Assembly (NCBI GenBank): GCA_027035735.1
Contig: JALVUH010000136.1
Coordinates: 1 to 6,065, forward strand
From: Nautiliaceae bacterium
GTDB lineage: Bacteria; Campylobacterota; Campylobacteria; Campylobacterales; Nautiliaceae
DNA length: 6,065 nucleotides
Direction: 5' to 3'
Positions 5,451-6,065 of this stretch are shown one piece after another. Under the pieces are notes generated by a model. The model was not told the DNA's origin and made no database searches. It worked only from the letters and a program-made list of their open reading frames with translations. A program made the position numbers and the translations under genes. Each line of letters begins with the position of its first letter. The first letter of the stretch is position 1.

Positions 5451-6065
5451 TTTTATTCCAGCTTTTATAAGAGCTTTATGAATATGGCTCATTTGAAGTG
5501 ATTTATCTTTGCACCATGTGGGTGCAAGTAAATTTTTTGTTCCTGCACTCATTCTTTGAATTGAGATATTTTCTGGTAGCATTTTTATAGCTTTTATTAA
5601 AGTATCAATATAATCTTCTTCGCTTATAGGAATAAACTCTCCTTTTTTATATTCAAGTGCAAGTAAAGTATTATCAGTAACATATAAAGGATGAAATTTA
5701 ATAGAATCAATATTTAATGATATAGAATCTTCTACACTTTTTAGCATATCTTTTTGGCTCTCTCCTGGAAGTCCAAAAATCAAGTGTCCGCAAACATTAA
5801 GACCTAAATCTTTTGTTTTTTTAATAGTCTCTTTTACATTTTTAAAATCATGTCCTCTATTTATTCTTTTTAAGGTTTCATCATTTGAGCTTTGAATTCC
5901 ATATTCAACCCATATTTCATAGTCTTTGCTTAAATCTTTTAAATAATTTAAAGTTTCATCAGTAATACTATCTGTTCTTGTTCCAATACTAAGTCCTATT
6001 ACATCAGGTAATTTAAGAGCTTCTTCATATAAAATTTTTAGGGTAGAAAAAGGGGCATAAGTATT
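5445..6065 (-). CDS. Radical SAM protein, YhcC/TIGR01212 family (N-terminus cut off)
   Basis: The 206 C-terminal residues of a radical SAM protein are visible; the start and the CxxxCxxC iron-sulfur motif lie beyond the right edge. Family members are about 300 residues, so roughly 100 are missing. The visible part resembles the YhcC/TIGR01212 group closely: it opens with NTYAP, followed by a VIGLSIGTRTDSITDE segment, WVEYGIQSSNDETLKRINRG, GLNVCGHLIFGLPGE, IDSIKFHPLYV, then the TKNLLAPTWC segment near the C-terminus. The fold is related to Elp3-like and oxygen-independent coproporphyrinogen oxidase-like enzymes, but the reaction of this group is, to my knowledge, undefined. The gene converges on the MBL hydrolase with a 6-nt overlap of their ends (stops at 5447-5445 and 5448-5450) and belongs to a different transcription unit. 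Reading is open to the window edge with no frameshift. Confidence 0.9.
   Translation of the reverse strand, partial: NTYAPFSTLKILYEEALKLPDVIGLSIGTRTDSITDETLNYLKDLSKDYEIWVEYGIQSSNDETLKRINRGHDFKNVKETIKKTKDLGLNVCGHLIFGLPGESQKDMLKSVEDSISLNIDSIKFHPLYVTDNTLLALEYKKGEFIPISEEDYIDTLIKAIKMLPENISIQRMSAGTKNLLAPTWCKDKSLQMSHIHKALIKAGIKL

Noticed and set aside
5459..5475. Near-palindrome AGCTTTTATAAGAGCT just past the MBL stop as a terminator
   Set aside because: It has no loop and no following T run on either strand, is AT-rich and weak, and lies in coding sequence for the radical SAM C-terminus (the KALIKAG region).
1..6065. A defence or mobile system built from the nuclease, MBL hydrolase and radical SAM genes
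   Set aside because: RNase Y, RadA, FtsY and Fau are core housekeeping proteins with intact motifs. Composition is uniform, and there are no integrases, repeats or toxin-like genes; the radical SAM gene is on the opposite strand in a separate unit.

Overview
The window is an AT-rich, almost fully coding piece of bacterial chromosome. Gene content, low GC, very tight packing and a TGC-TACAAT extended -10 element with T-rich upstream DNA point to Campylobacterota (formerly Epsilonproteobacteria), perhaps a Nautilia/Caminibacter/Lebetimonas-like lineage or another low-GC member. This is inference from sequence style. From memory, the order radA-ftsY-thioredoxin-like lipoprotein, divergent from fau-rny, also occurs in Campylobacter jejuni (around Cj1205c-Cj1209), so the block is probably conserved rather than newly assembled. 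I see no insertion sequence, phage gene, CRISPR array, tRNA or rRNA.

Layout. Two operons diverge from a 37-bp gap at 2750-2786. The leftward operon (minus strand) runs from a cysteine-poor thioredoxin-fold lipoprotein (2749-2330) to ftsY (2329-1457), a small two-helix membrane protein with a GTG start (1464-1219), and radA (1226 to the left edge, C-terminus cut off). Its genes abut or overlap by 8 nt. The rightward operon (plus strand) runs from a 5-formyltetrahydrofolate cyclo-ligase (2787-3380) to rny, encoding RNase Y (3307-4869), and a glyoxalase II-like metallo-beta-lactamase-fold hydrolase (4869-5450). At the right edge a YhcC-type radical SAM gene (minus strand, 5445 to the edge) meets the hydrolase gene tail to tail with a 6-nt overlap; its N-terminal part lies outside.

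How the genes fit together. Most are housekeeping: co-translational membrane targeting (FtsY), recombination and DNA repair (RadA), folate recycling (Fau), and mRNA decay at the membrane (RNase Y). The MBL hydrolase and the radical SAM protein have no defined substrate. Several products sit at the inner membrane (FtsY, RNase Y, the small membrane protein, and the lipoprotein if it is retained there), but no shared pathway can be shown. There is no intergenic stretch over 300 bases; the only real gap is the divergent promoter region.

I did not find a convincing new multi-gene system. The points most worth a second look are the thioredoxin-like lipoprotein without a CXXC motif, the uncharacterised membrane protein embedded between ftsY and radA, the 74-nt fau/rny overlap that may reflect a shifted stop codon, and the compact divergent promoter with a predicted leader of about 11 nt.
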